Of a stretch of DNA of 64,000 bases, positions 54,134-63,147 are shown one piece after another. Location of the stretch: the NCBI RefSeq assembly GCF_900176475.1, contig NZ_FWXX01000002.1:186001-250000 (forward strand), read 5' to 3'. The DNA is from Tropicibacter naphthalenivorans. GTDB lineage: Bacteria; Pseudomonadota; Alphaproteobacteria; Rhodobacterales; Rhodobacteraceae. A model generated the notes under the pieces. That model saw only the letters and a program-made list of their open reading frames with translations, was not told the origin of the DNA and searched no databases. Position 1 is the stretch's first letter. Each line of letters begins with the position of its first letter. A program made the translations under genes and the position numbers.

Positions 54134-55069
54134 ATGATCTGGGGCGCTCTGGCCTTGGCCGTGTTCGCCGCGCTGACTCACTGGCGCGCGCGGCGCAATG
54201 AAGCCCGCGCCCGCAAAGCCTTTCCCCCGTCCGGGGCGTTCCTGACCATCGACGGCACCCGCGTGCATTACCTGAAACGCGGGGCCGGCCCGCCCATCGT
54301 CTTGATCCACGGCGCGTCGGGCAATCTGCGTGACTTCAGCTTTGACCTGATGGACCGGCTCGCGCAGGACTACACCGTCATCGCCTTTGATCGCCCCGGT
54401 CTGGGCTACACCGACCGGCTGCACGACCGGGGCGCATCGCTGCAAGAGCAAGCCGATTTGCTTGCCAAAGCCACAGGGGCGCTTGGCGTCGAGAAACCCA
54501 TCGTCCTCGGCCAGTCCTACGGCGGCGCGGTGGCCTTGGCTTGGGCGGTGCATCACCCCGATAGCCTTTCGGCGCTGGTGCTGCTGGCCGCGCCCAGTTG
54601 CCCTTGGACCGGCCCGCCGCCGATGCTCTACCGGGTGAACACCAGCCCGCTGGCCCCGCTGACCATTCCGCTGCTCGCCGCTTGGGTGCCGGATGCTTAC
54701 GTCGACAAGGCCATCGCCGAAGTGTTCACGCCGCAAGACGAGCCCCCCGGCTACGCCGCCCACATCGGCGCGGCGCTGACCCTGCGGCGGCACTCCTTGC
54801 GCGAAAACGCCCTGCACCGCGCGCAGCTATTGGACGAAATCACCCGGCTCGCCCCCCGCTATGACGAAATCACCGTGCCCATCGAACTGCTGCACGGCGA
54901 TCAGGACACCACCGTCGGGCTGCCGATCCACTCGGCCCCCTTTGCGCGCGAATACCCCGACGCGCACCTGACCGTCCTGCACGGCGTCGGCCATATGCCG
55001 CATCACGCGCGCCCCAGTGCGACACTCGAGGCGGTGCACCGCGCTGCCCGCCGTGCGCGATTGCGTTAA
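54134..55069 (+). CDS. Alpha/beta hydrolase
   Basis: 311 residues. An N-terminal hydrophobic segment (MIWGALALAVFAALTHW) may anchor it to the membrane. Hydrolase core: oxyanion HGASGNLRDF, nucleophile elbow GQSYGG, acid Asp in LLHGDQDTTV, and His in GVGHMPHHA. The substrate is unknown; epoxide hydrolase or haloalkane dehalogenase-like and lipase activities are all possible. The ATG directly follows the metA stop, so the two are co-transcribed and perhaps translationally coupled. Confidence 0.9.
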   Translation: MIWGALALAVFAALTHWRARRNEARARKAFPPSGAFLTIDGTRVHYLKRGAGPPIVLIHGASGNLRDFSFDLMDRLAQDYTVIAFDRPGLGYTDRLHDRGASLQEQADLLAKATGALGVEKPIVLGQSYGGAVALAWAVHHPDSLSALVLLAAPSCPWTGPPPMLYRVNTSPLAPLTIPLLAAWVPDAYVDKAIAEVFTPQDEPPGYAAHIGAALTLRRHSLRENALHRAQLLDEITRLAPRYDEITVPIELLHGDQDTTVGLPIHSAPFAREYPDAHLTVLHGVGHMPHHARPSATLEAVHRAARRARLR

Positions 55070-55117
55070 CCGCTTTAACATCCCATATTGTCAATGAATT
55101 CAAACCCGAGGCCCCTT

Positions 55118-55987
55118 ATGACGCTTCCTTTCGACGGTGCCATCAGCGCCTTTTTCAACGACGACGCGCCCAAGGCGGTGCATGACGCCATCGTGCGCGC
55201 CGACAAGAACGACATCCTCGACATCGCTTATCCCTATTCCGAAGAGCTGAAACGCAAAGCCTACGAAAAGGACATGGACAAGCTGCAAATCGAGCTGGTC
55301 AAAATGCAGGCCTGGGCCAAGGCGACCGGCGCGCGCATCGCCATCGTGTTCGAAGGCCGCGACGCGGCGGGCAAAGGCGGCACCATCAAGCGCTTTCGTC
55401 AGAACCTGAACCCGCGCGGCGCGCGTGTGGTGGCTTTGTCCAAACCGTCGGATACCGAACAGACCCAGTGGTATTTTCAACGCTACATCGACCACCTGCC
55501 CGCAGGCGGCGAGATCGTGTTTTACGACCGCTCCTGGTACAACCGGGGGGTGGTCGAAAAGGTCTTTGACTTTTGCACCGACACCCAGCGCGAACATTTC
55601 TTTGCCCAAGTGCCGGACTTTGAGAAAATGCTGGTCGAAGAGGGCATTCACCTGTTCAAGTTCTGGCTCAACGTCGGGCAAGCCGAACAGCTGCGCCGTT
55701 TCCTCGCGCGCGAGAACGACCCGCTGAAACAGTGGAAGCTGAGTTGGATCGACGTCGAAGGGCTGAAGCGCTGGGACGCCTATAGCGATGCCATCCGCGA
55801 GACGCTGGACCGCTCGCACAGTGACGAAGCGCCTTGGACCATCGTGCGCAGCGATGACAAGAAACGCGCGCGGCTTGAGGCGATCCGCCATGTGCTTGGC
55901 TCGCTCGATTACACCAAAAAGGACGCCAAGGCGATTGGCAGCCCCGATCCAGCGGTCATCGGCGGCCCCGCCCTGTGGGAGCGTTAA
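55118..55987 (+). CDS. ppk2: Polyphosphate kinase 2
   Basis: 289 residues from the ATG at 55118, preceded by CCGAGGCCCC; upstream TTG and ATG in-frame starts are less likely. Walker A is [15 protein letters not shown] and the lid and Walker B regions are [19 protein letters not shown] and [13 protein letters not shown]2 class I enzymes use polyphosphate to make GTP or ATP from NDP. The tail [22 protein letters not shown] is typical. The TetR gene follows with no gap. Confidence 0.95.
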   Translation: MTLPFDGAISAFFNDDAPKAVHDAIVRADKNDILDIAYPYSEELKRKAYEKDMDKLQIELVKMQAWAKATGARIAIVFEGRDAAGKGGTIKRFRQNLNPRGARVVALSKPSDTEQTQWYFQRYIDHLPAGGEIVFYDRSWYNRGVVEKVFDFCTDTQREHFFAQVPDFEKMLVEEGIHLFKFWLNVGQAEQLRRFLARENDPLKQWKLSWIDVEGLKRWDAYSDAIRETLDRSHSDEAPWTIVRSDDKKRARLEAIRHVLGSLDYTKKDAKAIGSPDPAVIGGPALWER

Positions 55988-56605
55988 GTGTCCAAGCGCG
56001 GCTATCATCACGGCAACCTGCGCCAAGCCCTTGTGGATGCGGCGCTTTCGCTGATCGAGGCCAAGGGGCCCACGGGCTTTACCCTGTCCGAGGCGGCGAA
56101 ACAGGCGGGTGTGACCCCGGCGGCGGTCTACCGGCACTTTGCCGGGCGCGAAGACCTGATCGCCGAGGCCGCGCGGCAGGGCTATGAGATATTTGCCGAT
56201 GTGATGCAATACGCCTATGACAGCGGGCAACCGTCAGCCCTCGCGGCGTTCGAGGCGACGGGCCGCGCCTATCTGGCCTTCGCGCGCAAGTACCCCGGCC
56301 ACTATATCGCGATGTTCGAAAGCGGGATTTCGGTGAACCACTCGCCCGAGCTGGCCGCCGTGTCGCGCCGTGCCCGCGATGTCTTGGAACGCGCGGCGAC
56401 GGAACTCAGCCAGCACATCCCCGAGGAAAAGCGCCCGCCGCCGGCCATGTTCTCGGCCCATATCTGGGCGCTAAGCCACGGCGTCGTCGAGCTGTTCGCG
56501 CGCAACTCGCCCGGCACGCAAAGCCCCTTTCCGCCCGAAGACCTGTTGGAAACCGGGATCGGGGTGTACCTGCGCGGGCTGGGGCTGTTGCCCAAGGACG
56601 AATAA
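55988..56605 (+). CDS. TetR family transcriptional regulator
   Basis: 205 residues from a GTG immediately after the ppk2 stop (MSKRGYHHGNLRQALVDAALSLIEAKG). The helix-turn-helix is FTLSEAAKQAGVTPAAVYRHFAGREDLIAEAA. The ligand domain contains ARKYPGHYIAMFESGISVNHSPEL, of the TetR_C_33-like type. It may control ppk2 or its own unit; the target is unknown. A shared bidirectional terminator separates it from rpsI. Confidence 0.92.
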   Translation: MSKRGYHHGNLRQALVDAALSLIEAKGPTGFTLSEAAKQAGVTPAAVYRHFAGREDLIAEAARQGYEIFADVMQYAYDSGQPSALAAFEATGRAYLAFARKYPGHYIAMFESGISVNHSPELAAVSRRARDVLERAATELSQHIPEEKRPPPAMFSAHIWALSHGVVELFARNSPGTQSPFPPEDLLETGIGVYLRGLGLLPKDE

Positions 56606-56640
56606 CCCCGCCCTTTGCCCCCAACCAATGCCCCAACAAA

Positions 56641-56667
56641 AAAGGCCGCCCAGACAGGCGGCCTTTT
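56641..56667. terminator. Bidirectional terminator between tetR and rpsI
   Basis: AAAGGCCGCC and GGCGGCCTTTT pair around CAGACA. Seven A on the left (T on the minus strand) make it efficient for rplM-rpsI; TTTT on the right serves tetR. Confidence 0.9.
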
Positions 56668-56687
56668 CCGTAATATATATCCAGCGA

Positions 56688-57176
56688 TTAGCGCTTGGAG
56701 AACTGGAAGGAGCGGCGTGCTTTGCGCTTACCGAACTTCTTACGTTCAACAACACGGCTGTCGCGGGTCAGGAAGCCTGCGGCCTTCAGAGCTGCGCGCA
56801 GCTCGGGGTTGTACAGCTGCAGAGCCTTGGAGATGCCGTGCTTGACCGCACCGGCCTGACCGGTCAGGCCACCGCCCTTGACGGTTGCCATGACGTCGAA
56901 TTCGCCTTCGACACCGGCAACCTGGAACGGCTGGCGCAGGATCAGTTGCAGAACCGGACGGGCAAAGTACTTGTCCATGTCCTTGCCGTTCACGGTGACC
57001 TTGCCGGAGCCCGGCTTGATCCAAACGCGTGCAACTGCGTCTTTACGCTTGCCGGTCGCGTAGGAACGGCCCAGCTCGTCACGAACCGGCTCGCGCGGGG
57101 CGGCCACTTCGACAACGGTTTCAGCGACACCAGCTGCGGCGCCCAGCTCTTCCAGAGAATTGATCTGATCAGCCAT
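56688..57176 (-). CDS. rpsI: 30S ribosomal protein S9
   Basis: 162 residues. The C-terminal 130 are classic S9: [34 protein letters not shown] and the conserved tail [24 protein letters not shown], which reaches the P-site tRNA. The N-terminal 35-residue extension ([30 protein letters not shown]) is usual in alphaproteobacteria. The ATG starts 2 nt after the rplM stop. Co-transcribed with rplM. Confidence 0.98.
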   Translation of the reverse strand: MADQINSLEELGAAAGVAETVVEVAAPREPVRDELGRSYATGKRKDAVARVWIKPGSGKVTVNGKDMDKYFARPVLQLILRQPFQVAGVEGEFDVMATVKGGGLTGQAGAVKHGISKALQLYNPELRAALKAAGFLTRDSRVVERKKFGKRKARRSFQFSKR

Positions 57177-57178
57177 GA

Positions 57179-57637
57179 TTACACCCGGGTGTTCTTGGAG
57201 TTCATAGATTTCACGTCCAGAACTTCGGGGTTCTGGGCTTCATGCGGGTGTTCGCCACCGGCATAAACGCGAAGGTTCGTCATGATCTGACGGGACAGAC
57301 GGTTGCCCGGCAGCATACGCTTGACGGCCTGAACAACGACGCGCTCGGGGTGCTTGCCCTCGAGGATCTGTTCCTTGGTGCGGGACTTGATGCCGCCCGG
57401 GTGGCCGGTGTGCCAGTAAAAGTTTTCCTGACGCTTGTTGCCGGTCATCTGAACTTTTTCCGCGTTGATGATGATGACGTTGTCACCACAATCCATGTGC
57501 GGGGTGAAGGACGGCTTGTGCTTGCCGCGCAGACGCATGGCGACGATCGACGCGAGGCGACCCAGAACAACGCCCTCGGCGTCGATCACGATCCACTTCT
57601 TTTCGATGTCTGCCGGAGTCGCAGAGAAGGTTTTCAT
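57179..57637 (-). CDS. rplM: 50S ribosomal protein L13
   Basis: 152 residues from the ATG at 57637 ([41 protein letters not shown]). The motifs [22 protein letters not shown] and HTGHPGGIK are invariant for L13. It leads the rplM-rpsI operon. A hairpin and a clear promoter lie upstream (57661-57729). Confidence 0.98.
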   Translation of the reverse strand: MKTFSATPADIEKKWIVIDAEGVVLGRLASIVAMRLRGKHKPSFTPHMDCGDNVIIINAEKVQMTGNKRQENFYWHTGHPGGIKSRTKEQILEGKHPERVVVQAVKRMLPGNRLSRQIMTNLRVYAGGEHPHEAQNPEVLDVKSMNSKNTRV

Positions 57638-57660
57638 TGTTTTATCCGTTCGATTGAGAA

Positions 57661-57685
57661 GAGCCGGCGCTTGATCGACCGGCTC
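57661..57685 (-). promoter_or_regulatory. Leader hairpin of rplM-rpsI
   Basis: GAGCCGG (57661-57667) and CCGGCTC (57679-57685) form a 7-bp stem about 25 bp before the rplM start. L13 leaders that mediate feedback by ribosomal protein are known in other phyla; a similar role is possible here but unproven. Confidence 0.45.
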
Positions 57686-57701
57686 GAAATCAGATTGCGG
57701 C

Positions 57702-57729
57702 GTTATATACGGGATAAACCGTGGGTCAA
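57702..57729 (-). promoter_or_regulatory. rplM-rpsI promoter
   Basis: On the minus strand TTGACC (57729-57724), 16 bp, then TATAAC (57707-57702). It is among the best sigma-70-type promoters in the window, as expected for ribosomal proteins. Confidence 0.7.
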
Positions 57730-57828
57730 GCGCGTTAGTGTTGAAATAAATGAGCAAAAACAGATGGTTAAAAATAAGGTATTATTTTACCCCAACAAAA
57801 TCGCGCTCTGAAGGGGGTGCGGGGCGTC

Positions 57829-59229
57829 TTAGACCACGATTTGCTCTGGCGGATTGTCCAGCAGCGCGCGCAGCCGCGCAATCGCCGCCTCAAAGCTTCG
57901 CATACTGATCTGAGCGTTGATGCCGATGCGCACCGCATGCGGCGGCGTGCCAGAGCGCAGGGCAAAGTCTTCGGCGGCGCGGACCTGCACGCCTTGCGCC
58001 TCGGCGGCCTGCGCAAAGGCACCGGCGCGCCAGCCTTCGGGGAGTTGCAACCACAGGAACGGGATCTCATCGCTCCAGCTTAGCTCAAAGCCGCCCAGAC
58101 CGTTCACGGCGGCGCGAATGTATCGAGACAATTCGGCGCGCACCCGGTCCATGACCTCATAGGTCTCGTCGCGGGTCAAAAGGTCTTGGGTCAGAATGGC
58201 CAAGGGATGCGCCAGACCAAAGAAGCCGTATTCGGCCACCCGGCGCAGCGCGGCGCTATGTTGCTGAGGGGCCACGGCAAATCCGATGCGCAAGGCGGGC
58301 GTCAACGCCTTGGAGATGCTCGACACATACCACGCCTGCTCGGGCAGCAGCGCGCGGTAACTGGCGGCGCGGGACGCCCCTAGGCGATAGCAATCGTCCT
58401 CGAGTATGTGAAAGCCGCGCCGCGCGGCCACGTCGGCGATCTGCTGGCGGCGGGCGTGTGGGGTGAAAATACCGGTGGGATTGTGTACTTCGGCACTGGT
58501 ACAAAACAGCTGCGCGTCGTGTTTTGTAGCGATTTCTTCCAGCGCTTCGGGAATCACGCCCTGCGAATCCATGGGAACGGACACAACCTGAGCCCGCAAA
58601 AGCTGTGCGGCGCGGCGGAAACCGGGGTAGAACAGCTCTTCGACCAAGACCACCGGACGGCTGCCTTTCAGCACCGCCTGCATCACCAGCGACACGCCTG
58701 ATTGCCCGCCGTGCGACAGCACCAGATCGTCGTGTGACACCACGCCCAAAGCCGTGTCGGACAGCCACCGCAGGACCGCCCTGCGCGCCGGTTCATAGGC
58801 CTGCGCCGAGGGGTAGTTCAACAGCGCGCCCACCGGGTTTTCCGCCATGCGCCGATAGGCATCGTGGATCAAAGCCACCTGCCCCGCGTCCGGCAGCTTG
58901 GTCGAGAAAAAGCTAACAGTATCGGTATCTTGTGGCTGGTTGTGCTGCGCCCAACGAAGGTCACGGGCGCTGTCCACCGGGGCGGGTTCGGCCACAAAAG
59001 TGCCACGCCCCACCTCGCCCTTTAACGCACCCTCATCGGTGAGGATCGCATAGGCACGGGCGACGGTGCCGGGGGTCATTTGCAAGGTCCAGCCCAGCTC
59101 TCGAACGGGGGGCAGTTTATCGCCCGGAGCCAGCTCTTCGGCGGCAATCGCCTCTCGGATCGCCTGGGCCAAAGCGCGATATTTCGGCCCCTTTTCGATC
59201 TGCGCAAATCGCCCAGAAATTGTATCCAT
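57829..59229 (-). CDS. MocR-type (GntR-HTH plus aminotransferase) regulator
   Basis: 466 residues from the ATG at 59229. GntR wHTH: YRALAQAIREAIAAEELAPGDKLPPVRELGWTLQMTPGTVARAYAILTDEGAL. A fold-type I aminotransferase domain follows, with PLP Lys in SSISKALTPALRIGF and HNPTG. MocR proteins sense PLP or amino compounds and often act on a divergent gene. Here the divergent gene encodes a DUF1127 protein; repeats resembling operators occupy the region between them. Confidence 0.95.
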   Translation of the reverse strand: MDTISGRFAQIEKGPKYRALAQAIREAIAAEELAPGDKLPPVRELGWTLQMTPGTVARAYAILTDEGALKGEVGRGTFVAEPAPVDSARDLRWAQHNQPQDTDTVSFFSTKLPDAGQVALIHDAYRRMAENPVGALLNYPSAQAYEPARRAVLRWLSDTALGVVSHDDLVLSHGGQSGVSLVMQAVLKGSRPVVLVEELFYPGFRRAAQLLRAQVVSVPMDSQGVIPEALEEIATKHDAQLFCTSAEVHNPTGIFTPHARRQQIADVAARRGFHILEDDCYRLGASRAASYRALLPEQAWYVSSISKALTPALRIGFAVAPQQHSAALRRVAEYGFFGLAHPLAILTQDLLTRDETYEVMDRVRAELSRYIRAAVNGLGGFELSWSDEIPFLWLQLPEGWRAGAFAQAAEAQGVQVRAAEDFALRSGTPPHAVRIGINAQISMRSFEAAIARLRALLDNPPEQIVV

Positions 59230-59310
59230 CACAATTCTTTCCTAGACCTGATACATCCGACTTTGTACCAAACACCCACTAGCAACACACGCCAATTGTG
59301 TCAATACAAT
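59219..59310. promoter_or_regulatory. Repeated TTGTATC-like boxes between mocR and the DUF1127 gene
   Basis: ATTGTATC (59219-59226), TGATACA (59249-59255), TTTGTACC (near 59262), ATTGTGTC (59295-59302) and the inverted AATACAAT (59303-59310) share the unit xTTGTAYC. MocR regulators bind direct repeats of short boxes, so these are candidate operators. Confidence 0.45.
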
Positions 59311-59326
59311 CGAAAGGAACACGACC

Positions 59327-59557
59327 ATGGCACCGATTATCGCACCGCGCCCCGCCCTTGCCTATCTGGATCGGTCTCAGCCGCTTCCGGTTGCAGCAGA
59401 GGTTGCCCTGCGTTTTGCGGTTGCGGTGACCAAATGGTCGACCCGTCGAGCGACACGAAACGCGCTGAAAACCATCGAGCCGCATCTGCTGGACGACATT
59501 GGCCTGACCCGCCAGCAAGCAATGGATGAGGCGCACCGGCCCTTTTGGGCCGAGTAA
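59327..59557 (+). CDS. DUF1127 (YjiS-like) small protein
   Basis: 76 residues. A poorly conserved N terminus (MAPIIAPRPALAYLDRSQPLPVAAEVALRFAVAVTKW) precedes the DUF1127 box: STRRATRNALKTIEPHLLDDIGLTRQQAMDEAHRPFWAE. Small Arg-rich DUF1127 proteins in alphaproteobacteria affect phosphate metabolism, RNA turnover and stress responses. AAAGGAACACGACC precedes the ATG. Its promoter region contains the candidate MocR boxes. Confidence 0.93.
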   Translation: MAPIIAPRPALAYLDRSQPLPVAAEVALRFAVAVTKWSTRRATRNALKTIEPHLLDDIGLTRQQAMDEAHRPFWAE

Positions 59558-59655
59558 CCATTAATCGACATATCCCCGCGCGCGCCACGCAACGTCATAA
59601 TTGTGGCGCGCGTATCCGTTAGTATTCTGTTCAAATTGTACGGAAAGGACAGGAT

Positions 59656-60450
59656 ATGAGCGAAAGCGTCACCATCACCCGTGCCAATCACGTGGCCGAG
59701 GTCACCATCAACCGTCCCGCCAAGCGCAATGCCGTGGACATGTCAGTGTTCGAAGGTCTTGCCACCATTGGGGAATCCCTGCGCGACGACCACGACATCC
59801 GGGCCATCATCCTGCGCGGCGAAGGCGATCACTTCTGCGCCGGGATCGACACGGGCCTGTTCACCTCGGCGGACCCCAGCGATCTGTTCCGGCGTCTGAT
59901 TGACCTGCCCTGCGCCCATACTCATTCGAATTTCTTTCAAAAGCCCTGCACAATCTGGCAGATGCTGGACACGCCGGTGATCGCGGCGCTGCAAGGGGTG
60001 ACCTTTGGCGCGGGTCTGCAAATCGCGCTGGGGGCCGATATTCGCATCGCCGCGCCCGACACCCGCCTGTCGGTGATGGAAATCAAATGGGGGCTGGTGC
60101 CTGACATGGGGCTCAGCACCGCGCTACCACGTCTGGTGCGCGCCGACATCGCCAAAGAGCTGACCTTTACCGGGCGCATTGTCGAGGCCAATGAGGCGCA
60201 GCAGATCGGGCTGGTGACGCGCATTGCCGATGATCCGCTGGCCGCCGCGCGCGAGATGGCGCGCACCATTGCCGCCAACAACCCCGAGGCGATCCGCCGT
60301 GACAAACGGCTGCTCAACACCGCCTGGACCGCCACCCGCGCCGAGGCGTTGCGCCTGGAGGCAGAGCTGCAATCTCAGGTGCTGGGACAACCCAACCAGA
60401 TCGAGGCCGTCATGGCGCAGATGCAGAACCGCACCCCCGAGTTCACCTAG
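59656..60450 (+). CDS. Enoyl-CoA hydratase/isomerase family protein 1
   Basis: 264 residues of the crotonase fold. The oxyanion-hole segments are GDHFCAGIDTGLF and GVTFGAGLQIALGADIRIA. The active-site region reads VMEIKWGLVPDMGLSTALPRL, with Glu and Asp eight residues apart, as in dienoyl-CoA isomerases, instead of the two Glu of enoyl-CoA hydratase; the third Asp of the rat enzyme is Gln here. The substrate is uncertain. AAGGACAGGAT precedes the ATG. Its stop overlaps the convergent thioesterase stop by 4 bp. Confidence 0.9.
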   Translation: MSESVTITRANHVAEVTINRPAKRNAVDMSVFEGLATIGESLRDDHDIRAIILRGEGDHFCAGIDTGLFTSADPSDLFRRLIDLPCAHTHSNFFQKPCTIWQMLDTPVIAALQGVTFGAGLQIALGADIRIAAPDTRLSVMEIKWGLVPDMGLSTALPRLVRADIAKELTFTGRIVEANEAQQIGLVTRIADDPLAAAREMARTIAANNPEAIRRDKRLLNTAWTATRAEALRLEAELQSQVLGQPNQIEAVMAQMQNRTPEFT

Positions 60451-60875
60451 ACAGGCCGCGCCGGCGGGATCGAATAGGTCAACGAGGCGTGGGCGACCGG
60501 CGCCTCCATCCCTTCGGAGAACAGCAGCACATCGGTCACCGACAGCGATTTTCCCAGCTTGAGCAACCGCGCCTCGGCGATCAGGTCGACCCCGGCGGCG
60601 GGCTTGCGCATGAAGTCGATGGAGCAATGGGTCGTCACGGCCAGCGCCTCGCGCCCCACATGCGCCATGGTCGCCACATAGGCCGCCACATCCGCCAGCG
60701 CGAACATCGCGGGGCCGGACACGGTGCCACCGGGGCGCAGGTGCCGCTCATCGTTGAACAGCCGCATGGTGATCTGGCCCAAGGCGATTTCGTCAATGCC
60801 GAACATCCCGCGCACCTGCGGGAACACCTCGTCCAGATACGCACTCATTTCTTGGCTGGTAAATTTCAGATCCAC
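60447..60875 (-). CDS. PaaI-type hotdog thioesterase
   Basis: 142 residues from a GTG at 60875 with a strong GGAGGAAAG upstream; longer readings to 61118 are not supported. Hotdog fold: GGTVSGPAMFALADVAAYVATMAHVG, TTHCSIDFMRKPAAGVDLIAEARLLKLGKSLSVTDVLLF. It probably hydrolyses an acyl-CoA. It stands between two crotonase genes on the other strand, suggesting a shared acyl-CoA pathway. In place of PaaI's conserved Asn/Asp pair, GPAMFALADV is visible. Confidence 0.88.
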   Translation of the reverse strand: MDLKFTSQEMSAYLDEVFPQVRGMFGIDEIALGQITMRLFNDERHLRPGGTVSGPAMFALADVAAYVATMAHVGREALAVTTHCSIDFMRKPAAGVDLIAEARLLKLGKSLSVTDVLLFSEGMEAPVAHASLTYSIPPARPV

Positions 60876-60929
60876 GCGCTTTCCTCCGTTTTGCGGGGCA
60901 GCTAAGCTTGCCTCAAAGGGGAGGACAAG

Positions 60930-61712
60930 ATGGAACTGTTGGAACGTCGCGACACAAATGGCGTCGCCTATCTGCACATGAACGCGCCCGAGCGACTGAA
61001 CGCCCTGTCGGACGAGATGCTGGCCGCCTTTCAAGCACAGATCGACGCCTTGGCCGATGATCAGGCGACGCGGGTTGTGGTGATCTCTGGCGCGGGAAAG
61101 GCATTTTGCGCCGGGCACGATCTGAAACAGATGCAGGCCGGGCGGCAGGCCGAGGACGGCGGCAAGGCCTATTTCGCCGATCTGTTTAACCGCTGCGCCT
61201 CGGTCATGGCGGGGCTAACCCGCCTGCCCCAGCCGGTGATCGCGCAGGTCCACGGCATCGCTACGGCGGCGGGCTGTCAGATGGTGGCCTCCTGCGATAT
61301 GGCGGTGGCCGCCGAGGGCACGCGCTTTGGCGTCAACGGGGTGAACATCGGGCTGTTCTGCTCGACTCCCATGGTGGCGCTGTCCCGCGCGATCCCGCGC
61401 AAGAAGGCTTTCGAGATGCTCACCACCGGCGGCTTTATCGACGCTGAGGACGCCGAGCGGCTGGGCCTGATCAACCGTATTGTCCCGGCGGAGCGTCTTG
61501 AGGCCAGCACGCAAGAGCTGGCTGAAAGCGTGGCCTCGAAACTGGGCGCTGCCGTGAAAATCGGCAAGTCCGCCTTTTACGACCAACTTACCCTGCCGCT
61601 GGACGAGGCCTACACCCTGACCGGCGCGAACATGGTGGAAAACATGCTTTGGCGCGACACCAACGAAGGCATCACCGCCTTTCTGGAAAAGCGCAAGCCA
61701 GACTGGGCGTGA
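60930..61712 (+). CDS. Enoyl-CoA hydratase/isomerase family protein 2 (ECHDC3-like)
   Basis: 260 residues of the crotonase fold: GKAFCAGHDLKQMQAG, GIATAAGCQMVASCDMAVAA. The usual catalytic Glu positions read FGVNGVNIGLFCSTPMVAL, so neither Glu of enoyl-CoA hydratase is present; this matches the ECHDC3 group of crotonase proteins with no confirmed hydratase activity. GGGGAGGACAAG precedes the ATG. It is divergent from the thioesterase and upstream of trmFO. Confidence 0.9.
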   Translation: MELLERRDTNGVAYLHMNAPERLNALSDEMLAAFQAQIDALADDQATRVVVISGAGKAFCAGHDLKQMQAGRQAEDGGKAYFADLFNRCASVMAGLTRLPQPVIAQVHGIATAAGCQMVASCDMAVAAEGTRFGVNGVNIGLFCSTPMVALSRAIPRKKAFEMLTTGGFIDAEDAERLGLINRIVPAERLEASTQELAESVASKLGAAVKIGKSAFYDQLTLPLDEAYTLTGANMVENMLWRDTNEGITAFLEKRKPDWA

Positions 61713-61760
61713 GCTGCGGTTTTGCTTGGCATAGGGCGCGCCTTGGCCTAAATCGCAGCC

Positions 61761-63110
61761 ATGACACACAAGCTACATATCGTCGGCGGCGGCATGGCCG
61801 GGTCCGAGGCCGCCTGGCAGGCCGCCAACATGGGGGTGCAGGTCGTCCTGCACGAGATGCGTCCGCAGGTAAAGACCTTCGCGCATCGTACTGGAAACTT
61901 TGGGGAAATGGTTTGCTCCAACTCCTTCCGGTCGGACGATCATGAACAAAACGCCGTGGGCCTCTTGCATTGGGAAATGATGCAGGCGGGCTCGCTCATC
62001 ATGACCACCGCGCATCAGCACCGCCTGCCTGCGGGTGGCGCGCTGGCCGTGGACCGCGATCCTTTTGCGCGAAGCGTCACCGATGCTTTAACATCGCATG
62101 ATAACATCCAGATTTCATTCGAAGAAATCGACACGTTGCCCGATGAAGGGAATTGGATTTTCGCCACCGGGCCGCTGACCTCGGAAAACCTCGGCAAGGC
62201 CATTCAGGCGGAAACCGGCGCCGATCGTCTGGCGTTTTTCGACGCCATCGCGCCCATCGTCTACGCCGAAAGCATCGACATGAACGTCGCGTGGCTGCAA
62301 TCGCGCTATGACAAGGGCGAAACCGAGGAAGAGCAAAAGGCCTACATCAACTGCCCCATGAACAAGGCGCAGTACGAGGCCTTTATCGACGCGCTTCTGG
62401 CCGCCGACAAGACCGAGTTCCACGAAGGCGAGACCGCGACCTATTTCGACGGTTGCCTGCCGATCGAGGTCATGGCCGAGCGTGGCCGCGAGACCCTGCG
62501 CCACGGCCCGATGAAGCCCGTCGGCCTGACCAACCCGCACAACCCCGAGGAAAAGGCCTATGCCGTGGTGCAGCTGCGCCGGGACAACTCCCTGGGGACG
62601 CTCTACAATATCGTCGGCTTTCAGACCAAGATGAAGTACGGTGCGCAAACCGCTGTTTTCAAAATGATTCCCGGTTTGCAAGATGCGTCCTTTGCCCGTC
62701 TGGGCGGCATCCACCGCAACACCTTTTTGAACTCTCCAACGCTGCTGGACGCGCAGATGCGCCTGCGGTCCAAGCCGAACATCCGCTTTGCCGGTCAGGT
62801 CACCGGCGTCGAAGGCTACGTGGAAAGCGCCGCTATGGGCTTGCTCGCGGGGCGTATGGCCGCCGCAGAGATCCTTGGCAAACCGCTGGAAACCGTGCCG
62901 CAGGACACCGCCCACGGCGCGCTGGTGCACCACATCACCGGCGGCGCAGAGGCAAAGACCTTTCAGCCGATGAACGTCAATTTCGGCCTGTTCCGCCCCT
63001 TGGAAAACAGCGGGATCAAGGGCGGGCGCCGCGGCCGCAAGGACCGCTACAAGGCCTACACAGACCGCGCCAAGGCGGATTGGACCGCGTGGCTGGAAGG
63101 CCAAGCCTAA
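61761..63110 (+). CDS. trmFO: Methylenetetrahydrofolate-tRNA uracil-54 methyltransferase
   Basis: 449 residues. The Rossmann FAD motif is [20 protein letters not shown] and the family motifs are [35 protein letters not shown], and [12 protein letters not shown] near the C terminus. TrmFO makes m5U54 in the T loop of tRNA from methylene-THF and FADH2, in place of SAM-dependent TrmA. It is followed 37 bp later by gluQRS, another tRNA modification gene. Confidence 0.97.
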   Translation: MTHKLHIVGGGMAGSEAAWQAANMGVQVVLHEMRPQVKTFAHRTGNFGEMVCSNSFRSDDHEQNAVGLLHWEMMQAGSLIMTTAHQHRLPAGGALAVDRDPFARSVTDALTSHDNIQISFEEIDTLPDEGNWIFATGPLTSENLGKAIQAETGADRLAFFDAIAPIVYAESIDMNVAWLQSRYDKGETEEEQKAYINCPMNKAQYEAFIDALLAADKTEFHEGETATYFDGCLPIEVMAERGRETLRHGPMKPVGLTNPHNPEEKAYAVVQLRRDNSLGTLYNIVGFQTKMKYGAQTAVFKMIPGLQDASFARLGGIHRNTFLNSPTLLDAQMRLRSKPNIRFAGQVTGVEGYVESAAMGLLAGRMAAAEILGKPLETVPQDTAHGALVHHITGGAEAKTFQPMNVNFGLFRPLENSGIKGGRRGRKDRYKAYTDRAKADWTAWLEGQA

Positions 63111-63147
63111 GGCGGCGTATGAGATATGCGCAGTAAGGGGTTGAAAT

